In this document: positions 1 through 12,390 of the stretch, piece after piece
Layout: every line of letters starts with the position of its first letter
How positions within the stretch are numbered: position 1 is the stretch's first letter
Origin: Turnera subulata
Lineage: Eukaryota > Streptophyta > Magnoliopsida > Malpighiales > Passifloraceae
Direction of reading: 5' to 3'
DNA length: 64,000 bases
Assembly: GCA_028386065.3 (NCBI GenBank)
Contig: JAKUCV010004275.1
Span: 7,173 to 71,172, forward strand
Made by a program: the position numbers and the translations under genes
Notes under the pieces: generated by a model
Databases searched by the model: none
What the model was told of the DNA's origin: nothing
What the model saw: only the letters and a program-made list of their open reading frames with translations

Positions 1-227
1 AAAAGAAATAAAAGAAATCCATAAAACAAACATTCCATTGTTGTTGATACTGACAATTTGTTCCAATCAATGAAATGGAATACACGTCGTTTTTTTTTCC
101 TCTTTCCTGTTCTAAAATGAAAACTCCGTTTTCGTTACCTACCAACCATCTCAATTATTTTCTGTTAAGCAAAACCCATTTCATTATTTTCTGCATAACC
201 GCTACAAAATTTAAACGGACCGAATTC

Positions 228-234
228 TATAAAT
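228..234 (+). promoter_or_regulatory. Putative TATA box of the KAKU4-like gene
   Basis: The sequence TATAAAT lies about 90 bases before the predicted ATG at 324, inside an AT-rich leader followed by a CT-rich stretch, a usual layout for a plant core promoter. The start of transcription is not visible from sequence alone, so the assignment is tentative. Confidence 0.4.
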
Positions 235-323
235 CAGCAGCCATTTTTAATTATCTCTCTCCTCTTTCTCCAACTTTCCCGTGCCTGTCTTAATTAACTG
301 ACAACGCCACCGCCAAAGGCACC

Positions 324-3300
324 ATGGCTTCCATTTCCGGGCGTGGCCGATCCGGCGGCAAGATAGTTCGAGCCAGGCGGGCCGCTGCTCCCCGGACGCC
401 GTACGACCGGCCGACCCCCCGGTTACTTCCAAATTCGGGCCCCGAAAACCCTAATTGGCTCTCGCGCCTCATTCTGTCGCCCTCTCGTTTGATTGTCAGT
501 GGCGCCGGCAAAGTCCTCTCCTCCGTCTTTGGCTCCGAGTCTTCCGCATCCTCCTCCTCCTCGTCCGACGTCGATTCCACCTCAGGTACGCCTCTCTTCG
601 AAACTCTCCGGTGAAGATCTGTACTTGCTGGTTTTGTTTACATTTCCGGTGGATTCGTGTTCTGCTTTAGATGCAATGCTTCTCGTCGTCTAGATATCAG
701 AGAATTTGAGCTTTATAACTTGCGTTGCCGGGTAATGCAAACGAAACAATGAGGAAGGGCATAAAAGTCAAAGTGAAAACTCATTAAGAAAACCACTACG
801 GCTAGAAAAATATTCAAATGATAGCTTGGTCTTTATGGCCTATTCGGCCATGCGCCTAAGGAATTATAAATTGGCGGTGACGAGGGAAGTTAGGTTTTGG
901 TGGCCCTTTCTCCTTTCACCCCATAGTTAAGGAGTTTGAGGTATTTGCGTATGAATCAGAGAACTACTTTTCACCTTCACTCATTGTCATTCTGTTAAAT
1001 TGGTTTTTTCTTACTGCTACGATGTCTTGACACCGTTAATAATTATGATAGAAACTTGCGAAACAAAATATAATTCTCGTTGGTGTCGAATTGTTAGCTT
1101 AGTATCCGTGAGGTTTTTGTTTCATACAGGTTCTCAGGTTTGCGGAAGAGATTCATGTATAATTTATATATATGTTTTTTGGGTGAATTCAAATTGAGGT
1201 TGTAAATTAGAAATTGCGGCAGCAAGGGGTGTTTGATTATTGTCTGTCTTACAGCAAGATTTAGCTATGCAGTAACGATCCTTTTCCAAGTTGTTGGCTG
1301 TTAATTAGATGCATGGCACCTCAAAAGCAATGCCTACAGCTTGGGTGTTTTCTGGACCTTCTTCAGTACTTGGTTGTTTTGATTTTTGCAGATGGTGAAA
1401 TGGATGATGGCAATGATGACAGGGACATCTCTTCTGAAAGTGCTGGCGTGATCGAAATGGTAATAGTGCTACCCTTCCTTTTCACATTTCTGCTAGTTTG
1501 ACATTCCTTTTTGAGCTGGTTTCAGATCATATTTATGAACGAGTCTTTTCGCCCACCTCTTTGTAGAACCTTGTGGAGTTTTGACATTAATCTCGAGTGT
1601 GATAACAAGCAGCTTGCCTGGTGGAACCTATATGTTTCCTAAACTATCTGATATTCCATCATACTTTTGAGCTATATCACAGTTAGCTAGATTTTCTAAA
1701 TTAAATTTTAAATGTGAATAGGAATGAAGAGGATAAATTGGAATTCTACATTATAAAAATACTAACCGGCATGTAAGAACTGAAAAGTCATTATTATTCT
1801 TGGCATCCTCTCTCATCTTGCGTCTATATTTTTACTGGCTATGGCTGACATTTCCTTTTGATTTTTCTGCTCTAATTGGAAGAGGCAGACGTCTGAAGTC
1901 AACAATACATTGGTGAAAGATCCTCAAACCATAGAATGGAAGAGTGAGACAAAGCGTGTAATTGAGCAACTTCTAATGAAGGAAACGTTCTCTAGGTAAT
2001 TGGTAGTGTTTTAGCTTCTTTAGATGCTTCATATGTTGCATGGTACTTTCTTTTGACATTCTTTAATAGCAATTGTAGATTTTCTGTTGTTTGTTTTTGG
2101 TGTTGATTGTGGTTTCTGTATGCGTCATCAGTTTAAGAGCATTCCTATTTTTTTTTTGGGTGTTTTAGTCTTAACTAGGTTTTCATTTCCCAGAGTGTAT
2201 AATACCTTCTTTCACTGTTGAGTACTTTGTGAAACTCTGCTGAAGATGTTCAATTTTATCTACTTTGAGGCTTTTGCGGATTGTTATTTATTTTCCGAAC
2301 CATCTTTTTTTATTAAGTTCTAAAAGTAATTATTGTCTATGAACAGGGAGGAATGTGATAGACTAACGCTTGTTATTAAATCAAGAGTTGTAGAATCTCC
2401 CATCCCCAGGAGCACAGAAGATGGGAGACATATCAGCATACTCGACAGGACAGTTAGCACTGGTATTTTTTCTTTTTCTTTCAAAAAATTTCTGGTGCTA
2501 AGAGAGGATTTGAAAATCAATCTCACACGCATTGGACAAATTACATTGCTCTGTCAGACGTTGATACTCCTGATCTCCGAGGTACAGCTGTTACGGAGGC
2601 TAAAAAATGGCTGGAGGAAAAAAGATTTGGGTCAAATTCAAAATCGGAATCAGAGTATGGGACCAACAGTTTGGACAATACTCTACTGGCACATGTTAGT
2701 TATTCTTTTCTGATATCCTTGTTCTGGTAGGTTTTATTCGTATTGCATTATTATGCAAATTTGGAGGATGTCTGTGTGGTTTTATTTGATCAGATCTTAC
2801 ATTGCATGTCAATGATGCCTTATTGCTTCTCTTTGTAACTGATATTAGCTAATTTGTGCACTGTGGATATGAAGGTTCAAAAGAGAGATATTATTGTGTG
2901 AATCCCTGTTGGTGTTTATTTATTATGCTGTTTGGATGAAGCAGGTTACAGAAGGTGAAGCAGGTTCACCAGTGGATTTGGCCAAAACTTACATGCGAGC
3001 GCGTCCTCCTTGGGCTTCTCCATCTGTGGACGGCATCCAATCCTTGTCACAAACAGGGCTACAACTCTTTAAGGAGTCAACTCCTATTTCAGTTGGTGGC
3101 AATTCTTTGACCTCATCCAAGGTTGCTTTCTCCTTTCTTTCTTTGACAATTATGGGTGTTAGCTTTTGGCTTTGATATAAAACCTTATCCTTCTACCCTT
3201 TCTGTGCAAAGTAAGTCTTGGTGATGAAGGCTGGTTAGACATTTTTCGTTGTATTAGACAACCATATTCATCTAGCATATAAAATATGAGATCATTAGTG

Positions 3301-5449
3301 ACTTAGCTAAGGAGGAAGGTTCAGAAGAGAAAAGTGGCCATAATTCTCTACTGATTGAAAACCGAAATTTATACATGCATTGTTGTTTTGACTTTTTCCA
3401 AAATTTCTTATTTTCTAAATGAAGCTTTGATTCTAGTTGATTGCTTTGGACCATGGATGGCTAGCTGATTTCTATGCTATACTTGTGCAATTTTTTGGTT
3501 TTTTGAATATTCAATGCAGCTGTATAGGCATTCACCCGCTACTGGTTCATGGAATATCCTGGAAGAACTTCGTAAAGTGAGGTCTAAGGCAACTGAGGAG
3601 ATGTTGAGGAACCGGCCTTCTTCAAAAATTGACTGGTCTGTGTTAGCTTCTGATTATAAAGGGAGCTCTAGTTTGTTCGTGGCTGATAAAGTAGAAGCTC
3701 CTTTGAAAGATAAAATGGACGGCTCCACACATTTAGTAGATGTTCCTTTGAATTGGGCCAGCACAGTTACTTCTCATGGCGTAACAGGTTTGATGCTATA
3801 CTTGTTGGAGGGAATTTACTTTAACAACCTACTGTTGTCAGTATTTGAGAAATGGGATCTCCTTCAATCTCTTTGATGAAGTTCTTGTATATCCAAAACA
3901 AGGTAAATGACACCCTGGTTTCTATTTTGTTTTCTAGATCCAGAGAAGCCACAAGATGGACAGAATGAGGAAGCTTTCCCTCCAAATTCAGCTGCTTCTG
4001 TTACAGAACAAAGACAGGTGCCTGTTGCGGAAACTGTGCATTCATCCCAATAACTTTTGCATTATGGCAATTCTGTTTCTAGTAGATGATTATTGTGAGG
4101 TTTACGTTTACTTATCTATTTCCCTTTCTTTTCTGCTCTTTCTATAATTTTTATGCAGGCATTGGAAGCTATGCCAATGATTGACAGAACTGGAGGTGAA
4201 TTTTCAAACGTAATATAGCTTTTCCTTTTTCTGTGAAGTTCTATAAATTTCTTTTTCTCAATAAAGGCTTCTGATTGATAGGTGTCCCAAATGGCTCAGA
4301 AGGCATGGTAAACTTTGTGCATCGCCCCGAGCCTTCAGAAATCGTGGAGGCTACATTACAGCGGTTAGCATTTATACTTGTCCTTCTTTATTTTTAATTT
4401 CCATAACTAGTTCTGTTCCTTCTTTTCTCTTGATTGCATTGTCTGTGTCTTTCATAGTGCTATTGATGGTGATGCTCCAATGGACACTGATGATAGTCGG
4501 CAAGCTGTGAGCTCTGTTGCTGGAGCAGATATTGATGGTAAGACTTGTAAAAAATTGTGAGCTTATGTGAGATAATATGATTAAAATCTGAAGTTACGTT
4601 GTTGATAAAGTGATTGTAGGGTTTGGTTTTTGGGGTTGCTGGATCGAAAAGTTTAACATTTGATGTAATCGAGTTTTAAAGCGAATTAGTGTATTACTTT
4701 AACAAAGTGATCAGAAACCACCTCTGGGATATGCATATCTAATTCCATGAAAATCCTTGAATTGAGATTGAGGAGTTGCAGGCAGCCAACAAGAAAACGT
4801 TGAATTGTGGATTGTAGAAGCGCATTTAAGACTTTGTTCTCTTTTAACTTTGTATGGGGATTCTTATTCTCTTATGATTTTCATGACTGTTGTCATCATG
4901 GCCTTTCTCTCTTGTTGCAAATCTAGGATCAAGGTTGCTTGAAATAAACTTCTCGACATCCAAGGAAGATGGTGGGAGATTAGTTTCTGCAAATGGTTTT
5001 CCATCTACAGGATCGAGGTGAAAGAATGACTTGACTTTTTCTTGTTGGGATTTTGGGTCACTATGATTTTTTTTTCATAAACGTTGGTTCCTATTTGCAG
5101 TTTGCCAGCAGGACAGGATAGAGACCAGAAGTCCATGCACCTAGCCTCAGGGTTCAATCCAGCAGGATCTAGTGATGACAAGAATGAAAATGTTCCTCCG
5201 GAGGTGGCGTGTGAACTTCTAACTGAAGTCTCTGTTGAAGTTCCAACTGGAAATGAGAATGACAGAGCAGCTGTAGCCACCGGCTCGCAGAACAGTTCTA
5301 GCATACAGCACGAACTGTTGTCGGAGGACATAGTTCAGCAGAATCCAAACGGAGGCTCGGCCAGAGGTACTGATGGTGTCCCTGAGAAGCAGCAAGGAAG
5401 GAGGGGTGGCAGATACATTCGGAGAGGCAGAGCCCGAGGTACTAAATAG
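324..5449 (+). CDS. KAKU4: KAKU4-like nuclear-envelope / nuclear pore-associated protein
   Basis: A thirteen-exon gene that reads in frame throughout: 324-585, 1392-1459, 1889-1995, 2347-2462, 2558-2694, 2945-3121, 3520-3787, 3938-4017, 4159-4195, 4282-4363, 4458-4537, 4927-5017 and 5101-5449, giving 617 residues. The N-terminus carries a basic block (GGKIVRARRA) followed by RTPYDRP. A middle exon has the conserved stretch VDLAKTYMRARPPWASPS, and the C-terminus is Arg/Gly-rich (GRRGGRYIRRGRARG). I recognise this set as the plant-specific KAKU4 family. In Arabidopsis that protein lies at the inner nuclear envelope, binds the lamin-like CRWN proteins and influences nuclear shape. There are no membrane segments and most of the chain is low-complexity and acidic to polar. 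The start is the first ATG after the leader and begins the conserved N-terminus. The exon 5 acceptor (before 2558) is the least certain junction. Function is by family, not shown here. Confidence 0.85.
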
Positions 5450-5744
5450 TGCTGACTTCTGTCTCTGTAATTTAATGTAACATAAGATTGTAAACTAGCC
5501 TAGGAAACAAGGATAGTGCCAGTTTAAGGGAACAGTGTCCTGGAACATCCACGAAATTATGTTTGAAACGAGAAATTAGTTAGAGGTTTTTTTCCTTTCT
5601 TGGACCTGGGGTGGGGGTATAACTAGAAGAGTTCTTTGTACCTTAACCAGATAGTGTCTTATTCTTCTCCTCCCCTTTTTGAATATAAAATTGTTACCCG
5701 CTTGATGCAAATGCTTGTTACGTAACTTCTAAGTTCTAATGGTA

Positions 5745-5788
5745 AAATGGTGAGTAGTTTTTTTTTTTTATCAATAAATGGTGAGTAG
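5745..5788 (-). mobile_element. Poly(A)-tail stub with 13-bp target-site duplication
   Basis: The 13-mer AAATGGTGAGTAG occurs at 5745-5757 and again at 5776-5788. Between them lie only 18 bases: twelve T followed by ATCAAT. Read on the minus strand the insert is ATTGAT plus a poly(A) tail. This is what an extremely 5'-truncated retroposon copy would leave. Slippage or end-joining repair is an alternative. Confidence 0.6.
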
Positions 5789-6117
5789 CTTCATAATTTC
5801 ATTGACATAAGAAGATGTGAATTAAATCCTGGTAAAAATTATTGGTAAGAAGGATTTTAATTTATTTACGTGTGGTTTCAACAATTTTGTGTTCCGTCAA
5901 GTTACAAACTCTAATATATGTGTGGACATATTTTTTGTTTTTCCTATAAAAAAAAGGAGTCTTCGAACGTGGATAAGTACCGTTCAAAAGAAAAAAAAAA
6001 AGTCGGCATAAAACATAATATAAAACTCTGTCAAAAAAAGACAAAATTTTATGCAAATATGGGCCGGGTTAGGATCTGTCACCGACCCATAACCCATAAA
6101 CGTTTCTCACTGTTACA

Positions 6118-6131
6118 TATATAAACCCTAC
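6118..6131 (+). promoter_or_regulatory. TATA box overlapping a telo-box-like motif upstream of CSN5
   Basis: TATATAAA at 6118-6125 runs straight into AAACCCTAC at 6123-6131. The first is a good plant TATA box about 160 bases before the CSN5 ATG. The second matches the telo-box (AAACCCTA), an element often seen in promoters of housekeeping and translation genes. The reading is from sequence only. Confidence 0.5.
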
Positions 6132-6250
6132 AAAACGGAAAATAAAACGACCGATTGTCGCTTTAGGAGTCGACAGTGGAGAGTAGTAGAGTAGAAGAAC
6201 AAAAACCCTCACCATCACAAAATCTCGCCTAACCCCCAAACGTAAGTGCA

Positions 6251-6274
6251 AATAATCAATCAATCAATCAATTA
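6251..6274. repeat. AATC tetranucleotide repeat in the CSN5 leader
   Basis: About five tandem ATCA/AATC units end eight bases before the CSN5 start codon, in the 5' untranslated region. Such a repeat can vary in length between individuals. No regulatory role is visible. Confidence 0.8.
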
Positions 6275-6281
6275 GGGCACC

Positions 6282-8710
6282 ATGGATCCGTACCCATCCT
6301 CGTCGTCAATAGCCCAGAAAACCTGGGAACTCGAGAACAACATCATCACCGTCGACACGCCCCCGACCAGCTCGGCGGACGCCGCGTCCGACGCGATATT
6401 CTACTACGACGAGGTGGCGCAGGCCAAGTTCCAGCAGGAGAAGCCCTGGGCCAACGACCCCCACTACTTCCGGCGCGTCAAGATCTCCGCCCTCGCTCTC
6501 CTCAAGATGGTGGTGCACGCCCGCTCCGGCGGGACCATCGAGGTCATGGGCCTGATGCAGGGGAAGACCGACGGTGACGCCATCATTGTTATGGACGCCT
6601 TCGCTCTCCCCGTTGAAGGAACCGAAACTAGGGTTAATGCCCAGGCTGATGCTTATGAGTATATGGTCGACTATTCCCAGACTAACAAGCAGGTATTTCC
6701 GTCTCTGTTTTTTTTTGTATCCTCACATATATAGCTTTGGTGGTTTTGTAATAATTGGTGAAGAGTAAAGGTGATTATTTATAGGGATGGATGATGCACT
6801 GGATTCTTGAGTATCTCCAATTTTTATTTATTGAAGTTGGCTTTTAGTCTAGGTGATTTCTCTTGGGATGAAGTAGAGTAATTTGGCAGTCTGATTTCAT
6901 TATCTGACCCAATACATCTGTTTGTATTGTTTATGTTTGCGAAGGGAAGGAATTCTGATTCTCTTAGTTTCGAGAGAAGTTTTTAATTGCTTCCAGTTGA
7001 AATCAATCTCTGCTTGTATGTTGTTACTGTTAGCTGACATCTTGTTATGGTGAAATTCAAATAAATTTTATGATGCTATGCGAGCCCTTTAGAAGCAAAA
7101 ACTTGTAGCTTGCTTCCCTGTTGTATTAGGGTTCGGTTTTTTGATAGTGAGATTTTGTTCTGAGTAGGCCGGACGTTTGGAGAATGTTGTTGGCTGGTAC
7201 CATTCCCATCCTGGCTACGGGTGCTGGCTCTCGGGTATTGATGTTTCAACCCAGATGCTGAACCAGCAATTTCAAGAACCCTTTTTGGCAGTCGTGATTG
7301 ATCCAACTAGGACCGTCTCGGCTGGGAAAGTTGAGATCGGAGCATTCAGAACTTACCCCGAGGGATATAAGCCTCCAGATGAACCTGTCTCTGAATATCA
7401 GACCATTCCTCTTAACAAAATTGAAGATTTTGGTGTTCATTGCAAGCAGGTTATTTTACTGGCCTTTGTTATCGACCTCCGGCTCTTGTTATTCTATTGG
7501 CTGACATCTCTGTTGCTTTTGCAGTATTATTCATTGGATATCACTTATTTCAAGTCCTCCCTTGATTGTCACCTCTTGGACCTTTTGTGGAACAAATATT
7601 GGGTTAATACTCTTTCATCTTCCCCACTCTTGGGTAATGGGGACTATGTTGCAGGACAAATTTCTGATTTAGGTAATCTCCGAATTACCTGCGTGATATG
7701 ATTTCTTTTTGTTTTTCTACTCGAGAGAAGTGTAGTTGCAAATACCAAGGAACTCACACGCTTAATCTTTGGAATACCAATTTAGTTTATTTTGCTTTCA
7801 TCATTGCATGATCCAATAATACAAATTTCAATGATGCAGCTGAGAAACTGGAGCAAGCAGAAAATCAATTAGCACATGCACGATTTGGGCCTCTAATAGC
7901 TCCCTCTCAAAGAAAGAAAGAGGTTAGTATATATTTAAATTGGTGAACGGGCCGATGTGAATGGTTTTTGCTGCTTCTAATCAAACGCCACCCTTTTCAG
8001 CATCTTTTGTGTTATTGGGTGTTGTATTTTATATGGCAGGGGATTTTTTCTAAAACTTTCCTCATGGGGTTGTTTTTTGTGAATGTGTTTGCGGATGTGA
8101 GTGCTCACATTCTGATGTGTGATTTGTGATGATAATTTAGCATGCATGAAAGCTGGCATACTAGACACACCTTACCGATGTCAGATGCATCAAGCATATT
8201 TTAGGGAAGCCTTGAAGTTTTTTCATAGATGCATATGTTAGTAATGATGTTGTATTAATACCATATGGAGGCACACCGCCATTCCCTTACTATCTTCTTT
8301 TGTTTTTATGATTCCCTTACTACTTTTTTTTTATCGAAAGCCATTCCCTTATTATCTATGTTTGCAATTTACCGTCTCTAATATTTGAGTTTAGAAAACA
8401 ATTGTGTCAGCTATTTGCCGTAATAATATTTCCTTACATTCTTTCAATCATTGCAGGAAGAGTCTCAACTTGCTAAAATTACACGTGATAGTGCTAAGAT
8501 AACTGTTGAGCAGGTGCATGGTCTGATGTCTCAGGTAATGTACCAATCTGTGTATTCCCATTTCACTTTCATCGGTTTTAATTACTCAGACTAAACTTTT
8601 TCCCTTCTTATTGTGCTTAGGTCATCAAGGACATTCTTTTCAACTCTGTTCGTCAATCGAACAGGCCTCGCACAGAAACATCTGGTCCTGAACCCATGAT
8701 CGAATCATGA
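6282..8710 (+). CDS. CSN5: COP9 signalosome subunit 5 (JAMM deneddylase)
   Basis: Six exons join in frame: 6282-6692, 7168-7449, 7525-7672, 7840-7922, 8457-8534 and 8621-8710, for 363 residues, close to the roughly 357-366 usual for plant CSN5. The MPN+ metalloprotease domain is complete. The catalytic glutamate is at about residue 87 (TIEVMGLM). The zinc-binding JAMM signature [14 protein letters not shown] spans about residues 149-162, with both His and the Asp present. The C-terminal helices contain the typical RQSNRPR stretch. The protein is the catalytic subunit of the COP9 signalosome, removing the ubiquitin-like RUB/NEDD8 tag from cullins and so controlling SCF-type E3 ligases in photomorphogenesis and hormone signalling. 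The ATG sits in a good context (GCACCATGG). Eudicots often have two near-identical copies; which one this is cannot be told here. Confidence 0.96.
8279..8357 (-). mobile_element. Nested poly(T) stubs inside the last-but-one long CSN5 intron
   Basis: A 17-base unit (CCATTCCCTTACTATCT) at 8279-8295 recurs with one mismatch at 8341-8357. A third, shorter copy (ATTCCCTTACTA) lies between them at 8311-8322. The separated pieces are T-rich, the right one ending TTTTTATCGAAAG, whose reverse complement is CTTTCGATAAAAA. This resembles the 3' end of the LINE at 20.75 kb (GTTTCGACCAAAAA). The simplest reading is two successive tail-stub insertions at one target, both inside an intron (7923-8456). Confidence 0.5.
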
Positions 8711-10622
8711 ATGGTTTTGTCCTTGTGGCACAGTCAGTGATGGATGCTCTTTCTAGCCAAGCGGACTAAGGATTGAATTAGTAAATTCTAGCTTGCGGAA
8801 GTTTTTTTTTTTTTTTGGCTGATGTAAATCCTTTCCGCATCCATCAGTTATTTGTGTTGGAATTTTAAGAATTTTTATTAGTCTGGTAGTTAAACGTGTC
8901 CGGCTCCTTTACCTTGGTATGTTTATACTGGGGAATGTTTTCTTGACAAACTTTTATAGCGCCTGGTTGCTATACTGATTCCAATTGTGGAGCGGGATCC
9001 TTCCTTACAATCCAACCTGTATTGTTTGAATTTCTGAGTCTTAAGATTAAACCTCTCCAGCAAAGAACAGGTACCGTTTCTGAGCGTGAATTCCTAATCT
9101 TCCATTGCTATATCAACAAAACACTACCCCTTGATCACTGCCATGTATAACGAGGCAGGTTCCTTTTTACTTTTCTCTACCTTTTATTCTTTGGACAGAA
9201 ACAAGGTATTATGATAGAAGCTAAGAGGGGAGGAGGGCGAAGGATGTGGAAAAGGAAATACGAAATAAAAACTAACACTTTGGATGCTTTCGTATTTGAC
9301 GTTCTAGCACGATATATGCTCCATGGTAAGAAATATGTCGGTAGCCAAAATAGGTATTACCATGTTTGCGAAGGCAACTAAAAAGCGTCGTAACAGGAAA
9401 AAAAAAAAAAAAGGAGGCAACCAAACGCATTTGTTGCTCGAGCTTGGCTTTAGCCAGCAAAGACCCGAGGCAAAAATGAAGTGGCGTACTATTTATATGA
9501 TGTGTCATGTGCAATCGAAAAAAGTGTGGAAGAAGTGGATGGCTGGTAAGGAAAGATAACAGTTGAATCGAAGACATTATTAATGTCCTTTGCAAGAAAG
9601 GTTGCAGTGTCCAAATCAAACTAAGATATGAAAGAAATGAGTAACTAGATGTATGGAGAAAAGCATAAAATTCTACCCCTGCACAGGTGCCCTTCACATG
9701 CAAGGAAAGCGAGGAGCCGAGCACCTTGTGAGCTTCATTTGCTCTCACAGACTTTCACGATTGTAATCATTTGGACGCTATAAAGTGCGTGGGGGGCCTT
9801 TGAGACAGCACTCCCCTATCACCATCACCGCCCACTAAGAGAGGAAAATGGCCAAGAGCAAAAGCCTTGCCAAATCTACTTTTTATCTCTGGTGGGTCTT
9901 GTAAGGACACTATTAGAAAGTCGTACCTTCCATGGCTCTCTTTCTCTACATTATTTAACAATTGGGAACGCACATTACTTTCCTATGTTAGATTCGTATA
10001 TTAGATAACAAAAAGATGTTTTCACAAGGAATGGTCCTGCTCATGGACTCAGGCTCTTTGATTTGTACCTTTTGGAGTAATGCTTGTGACAACATCACAT
10101 GGACAAACTCCCTGCCACAACTGGCTATCCATCCTTCTTTTGCATCCGATCTTGTTCTTTGCCTTCTCCTGTGATGGACGCATTTTGTCCTCGAATACAC
10201 TAAAACATGTGATTCGAGAGCATTTCCAGAGTTAACCCAAGTCCTAACTATATCCAAGTTCTAACGAAGCTCAGGCACGTATCTTGTTATCGCTTCCTTT
10301 GCACCCTCTAGATGTTGCCTTCTCCTCTTTCGTTCGGGAATTCTTTTATATTTTTTTTTCCTTAGAACATAATAAAGTTTAGCCTTTGCTACCAGATATA
10401 TCAAAGACTCGTCAGGAGCTGCCAAGGTACAGCACAACTTCCATTAAATGATGTTGTAACGGACCTGTATGAAATGATACCTACACTAGGCACATAAATT
10501 GCCACCGGATAGGTTTGAATCGAGGGTGAGGCCGAATTGACGCATTAGTCCATGAGTTATATCTTTTTCCATTTTCTTTAACAAACTTGTCTACGTGATT
10601 AAGCATCTATCAAGTAATTTTC

Positions 10623-10680
10623 AACAAAACAAAACATCTACAATACGCTTTCGGCAAAAAAAAACAAGACAAAACATCTA
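10623..10680 (+). mobile_element. Poly(A)-tail stub with 18-bp imperfect duplication
   Basis: AACAAAACAAAACATCTA at 10623-10640 recurs as AACAAGACAAAACATCTA at 10663-10680 (one mismatch). The 22 bases between them are CAATACGCTTTCGGC followed by A's. The end GCTTTCGGCAAAAAA closely resembles the 3' terminus of the nearby LINE (GGTTTCGACCAAAAA), which supports a LINE-machinery origin. Confidence 0.6.
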
Positions 10681-12171
10681 TCAAGTTAGGCGTAAAATTG
10701 TTACATCTATCCAACTCCAATTTGTGTGTATTTATTTGGTTCGTATTTCAAGATCAATTTTCTGGATTGGAGGACCCTATAGATCTCGGGTCCATTTCAT
10801 TGATTCCTTAGGCTGTGTCCTAATGGAGTAGGTGTCTTCCTTCGATGGATATGGTCCGTACTTGTCCATCTGTCCTAAAGAGAATTTAGCACTCTTTCAT
10901 TTTAATTTTCATATACCAAAACTAAATGATTAGCTCATCTGCCATCTTTATGTTCTAAATTTTGTAGGTAAAGGATGGAGAATACTTCAGCCCGTTCAGT
11001 TAAAGGGGAATTATAGTCATAATATTCTATTGCCACTAGTTAGTGCTTTCTACTCGTCAACTCCGTGCTTGTAAGAAATTCGCTGCTTAAAACAGAGTTC
11101 TTGTGCAGGAGAAAAGGAGGAAGAATATGGGAGGTAGAGGCGTACGTGGGTTGATGTCTTGTGGTTATCATTTTATAGAAAACAAAAAAAAAAAACAAAA
11201 ACTTATGAGTAAATCTTTCATCTCCCAATTATAACACCAGGTTTGATGATGGATTTTACTAAGCATAAAGATATTAGTCACGCGAAAGCAAGTTTCAGAA
11301 ATGGAATTCTCCTTGAGCAAGTAGTCTGTATGTTACGCTATGTTTTTTTGATGCTATGTCATGTAAAGCTATGAACTGTAGAGTTGTGTTCCTCTTTAAT
11401 TTCTTATTTTTTGGGTTGGAGGGGTGCTCCAACTTTGAGTCGGTTCATTTTTGCCTAATTCATATATCTTATATCTTCATCTCACGGCTCACCCGTCTTG
11501 TCTTCGTATAACCTATAACTATCCCTAGGAAACTTCTTAATCAAATAAAAAGACGGAACAATACTAAAAGCATTGGTGCTAGATAAAATGGAGGCTTTGG
11601 GTACTTATCTTTCCCAACATTATTCTCTTGGCATCTTTTTCTTTCTGTATCTAATTTTTCTTGTCCGCCCCTGCTAAGCCACTTTAATTTAGGCTCGTAA
11701 CTTATTTTTTGCTCAAAAAAGTATTCTCTGGGAACCCAAAATTTAGAGGTAGCAGGCTGGCTGGCTAGCTTGGTTGGCGGGTCCTGTGGTGGAACCAAAA
11801 AACATGGACCATCTCCTCACAAATTGAAATAAGCCAGCAATTGTGGGATTGTACGATTTTATGCTGCTTGTCAGTGGGAATATGATCACCTTTGATGCTG
11901 TTGTGTCCAACATCAAACATGATATGCCACATCTTCTATGAACTATATTTAACCTTATCTGTGCGCATAATGTGCCACAATAGCTTTACAAGAACCACCA
12001 CCTAATACTTTTAAAATCACAAAAAAAAAACCCAAATAAATATGCAGGAGACTGCTGAATTTGCAGCGCACTTTGGTAAACCATTTATTTTATGTTATTT
12101 TATTTCACTGATTAGAGAGACAAAAAGCACGATGGGAAGTATACCATTTTCTGCACTGTATCCATGGTTTT

Positions 12172-12217
12172 CTGGTCTTTCTTTTTTTTTTTTTTTTTGA
12201 GGAACCTGGTCTTTCTT
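12172..12217 (-). mobile_element. Poly(T) stub with 12-bp target-site duplication
   Basis: CTGGTCTTTCTT occurs at 12172-12183 and 12206-12217. Between them is a T run followed by GAGGAAC, which on the minus strand reads GTTCCTC plus a poly(A) tail. The duplication starts with AA on the strand that carries the A tail, as expected for L1-type endonuclease sites. Confidence 0.55.
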
Positions 12218-12340
12218 CTGTAACACTTTACGATCGAGACTTAATATAAGGCGGTTTACAAAAGTTTAATAGCGATTGTAAAACTAACATTTTTTATACA
12301 TTTGTCCTTAATAAATATATATAGTAACTTGTGTTCAATC

Positions 12341-12390
12341 AAATTCCGACACATTCACTGATAAAAAAAAGGAAAAATCCAACACATTCA
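12341..12390 (+). mobile_element. Poly(A) stub with 17-bp diverged duplication
   Basis: AAATTCCGACACATTCA at 12341-12357 and AAAATCCAACACATTCA at 12374-12390 match at 15 of 17 positions. They flank CTGATAAAAAAAAGG. The insert resembles the reverse complement of the stub at 5745-5788. The mismatches suggest an older event. Confidence 0.5.

Larger units (their letters stand above)
5450..6281. other. Intergenic: KAKU4 3' flank and CSN5 promoter/leader
   Basis: No coding gene is visible. The left part is the KAKU4 3' untranslated region and terminator. The middle holds a poly(T) stub with target-site duplication at 5745-5788. The right part is the CSN5 core promoter and leader. Confidence 0.6.

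Noticed and set aside
9376..9425. Possible further tail stub around a long A-run (GGCAACTAAA / GGCAACCAAA)
   Set aside because: The flanking repeat is only about ten bases with a mismatch, below the standard used for the other stubs.
9272..9748. Minus-strand open frame of 158 codons in the CSN5-LINE spacer
   Set aside because: No domain, no homology I recognise and no splice partners. It overlaps simple A-runs, and its length is not surprising for this region.
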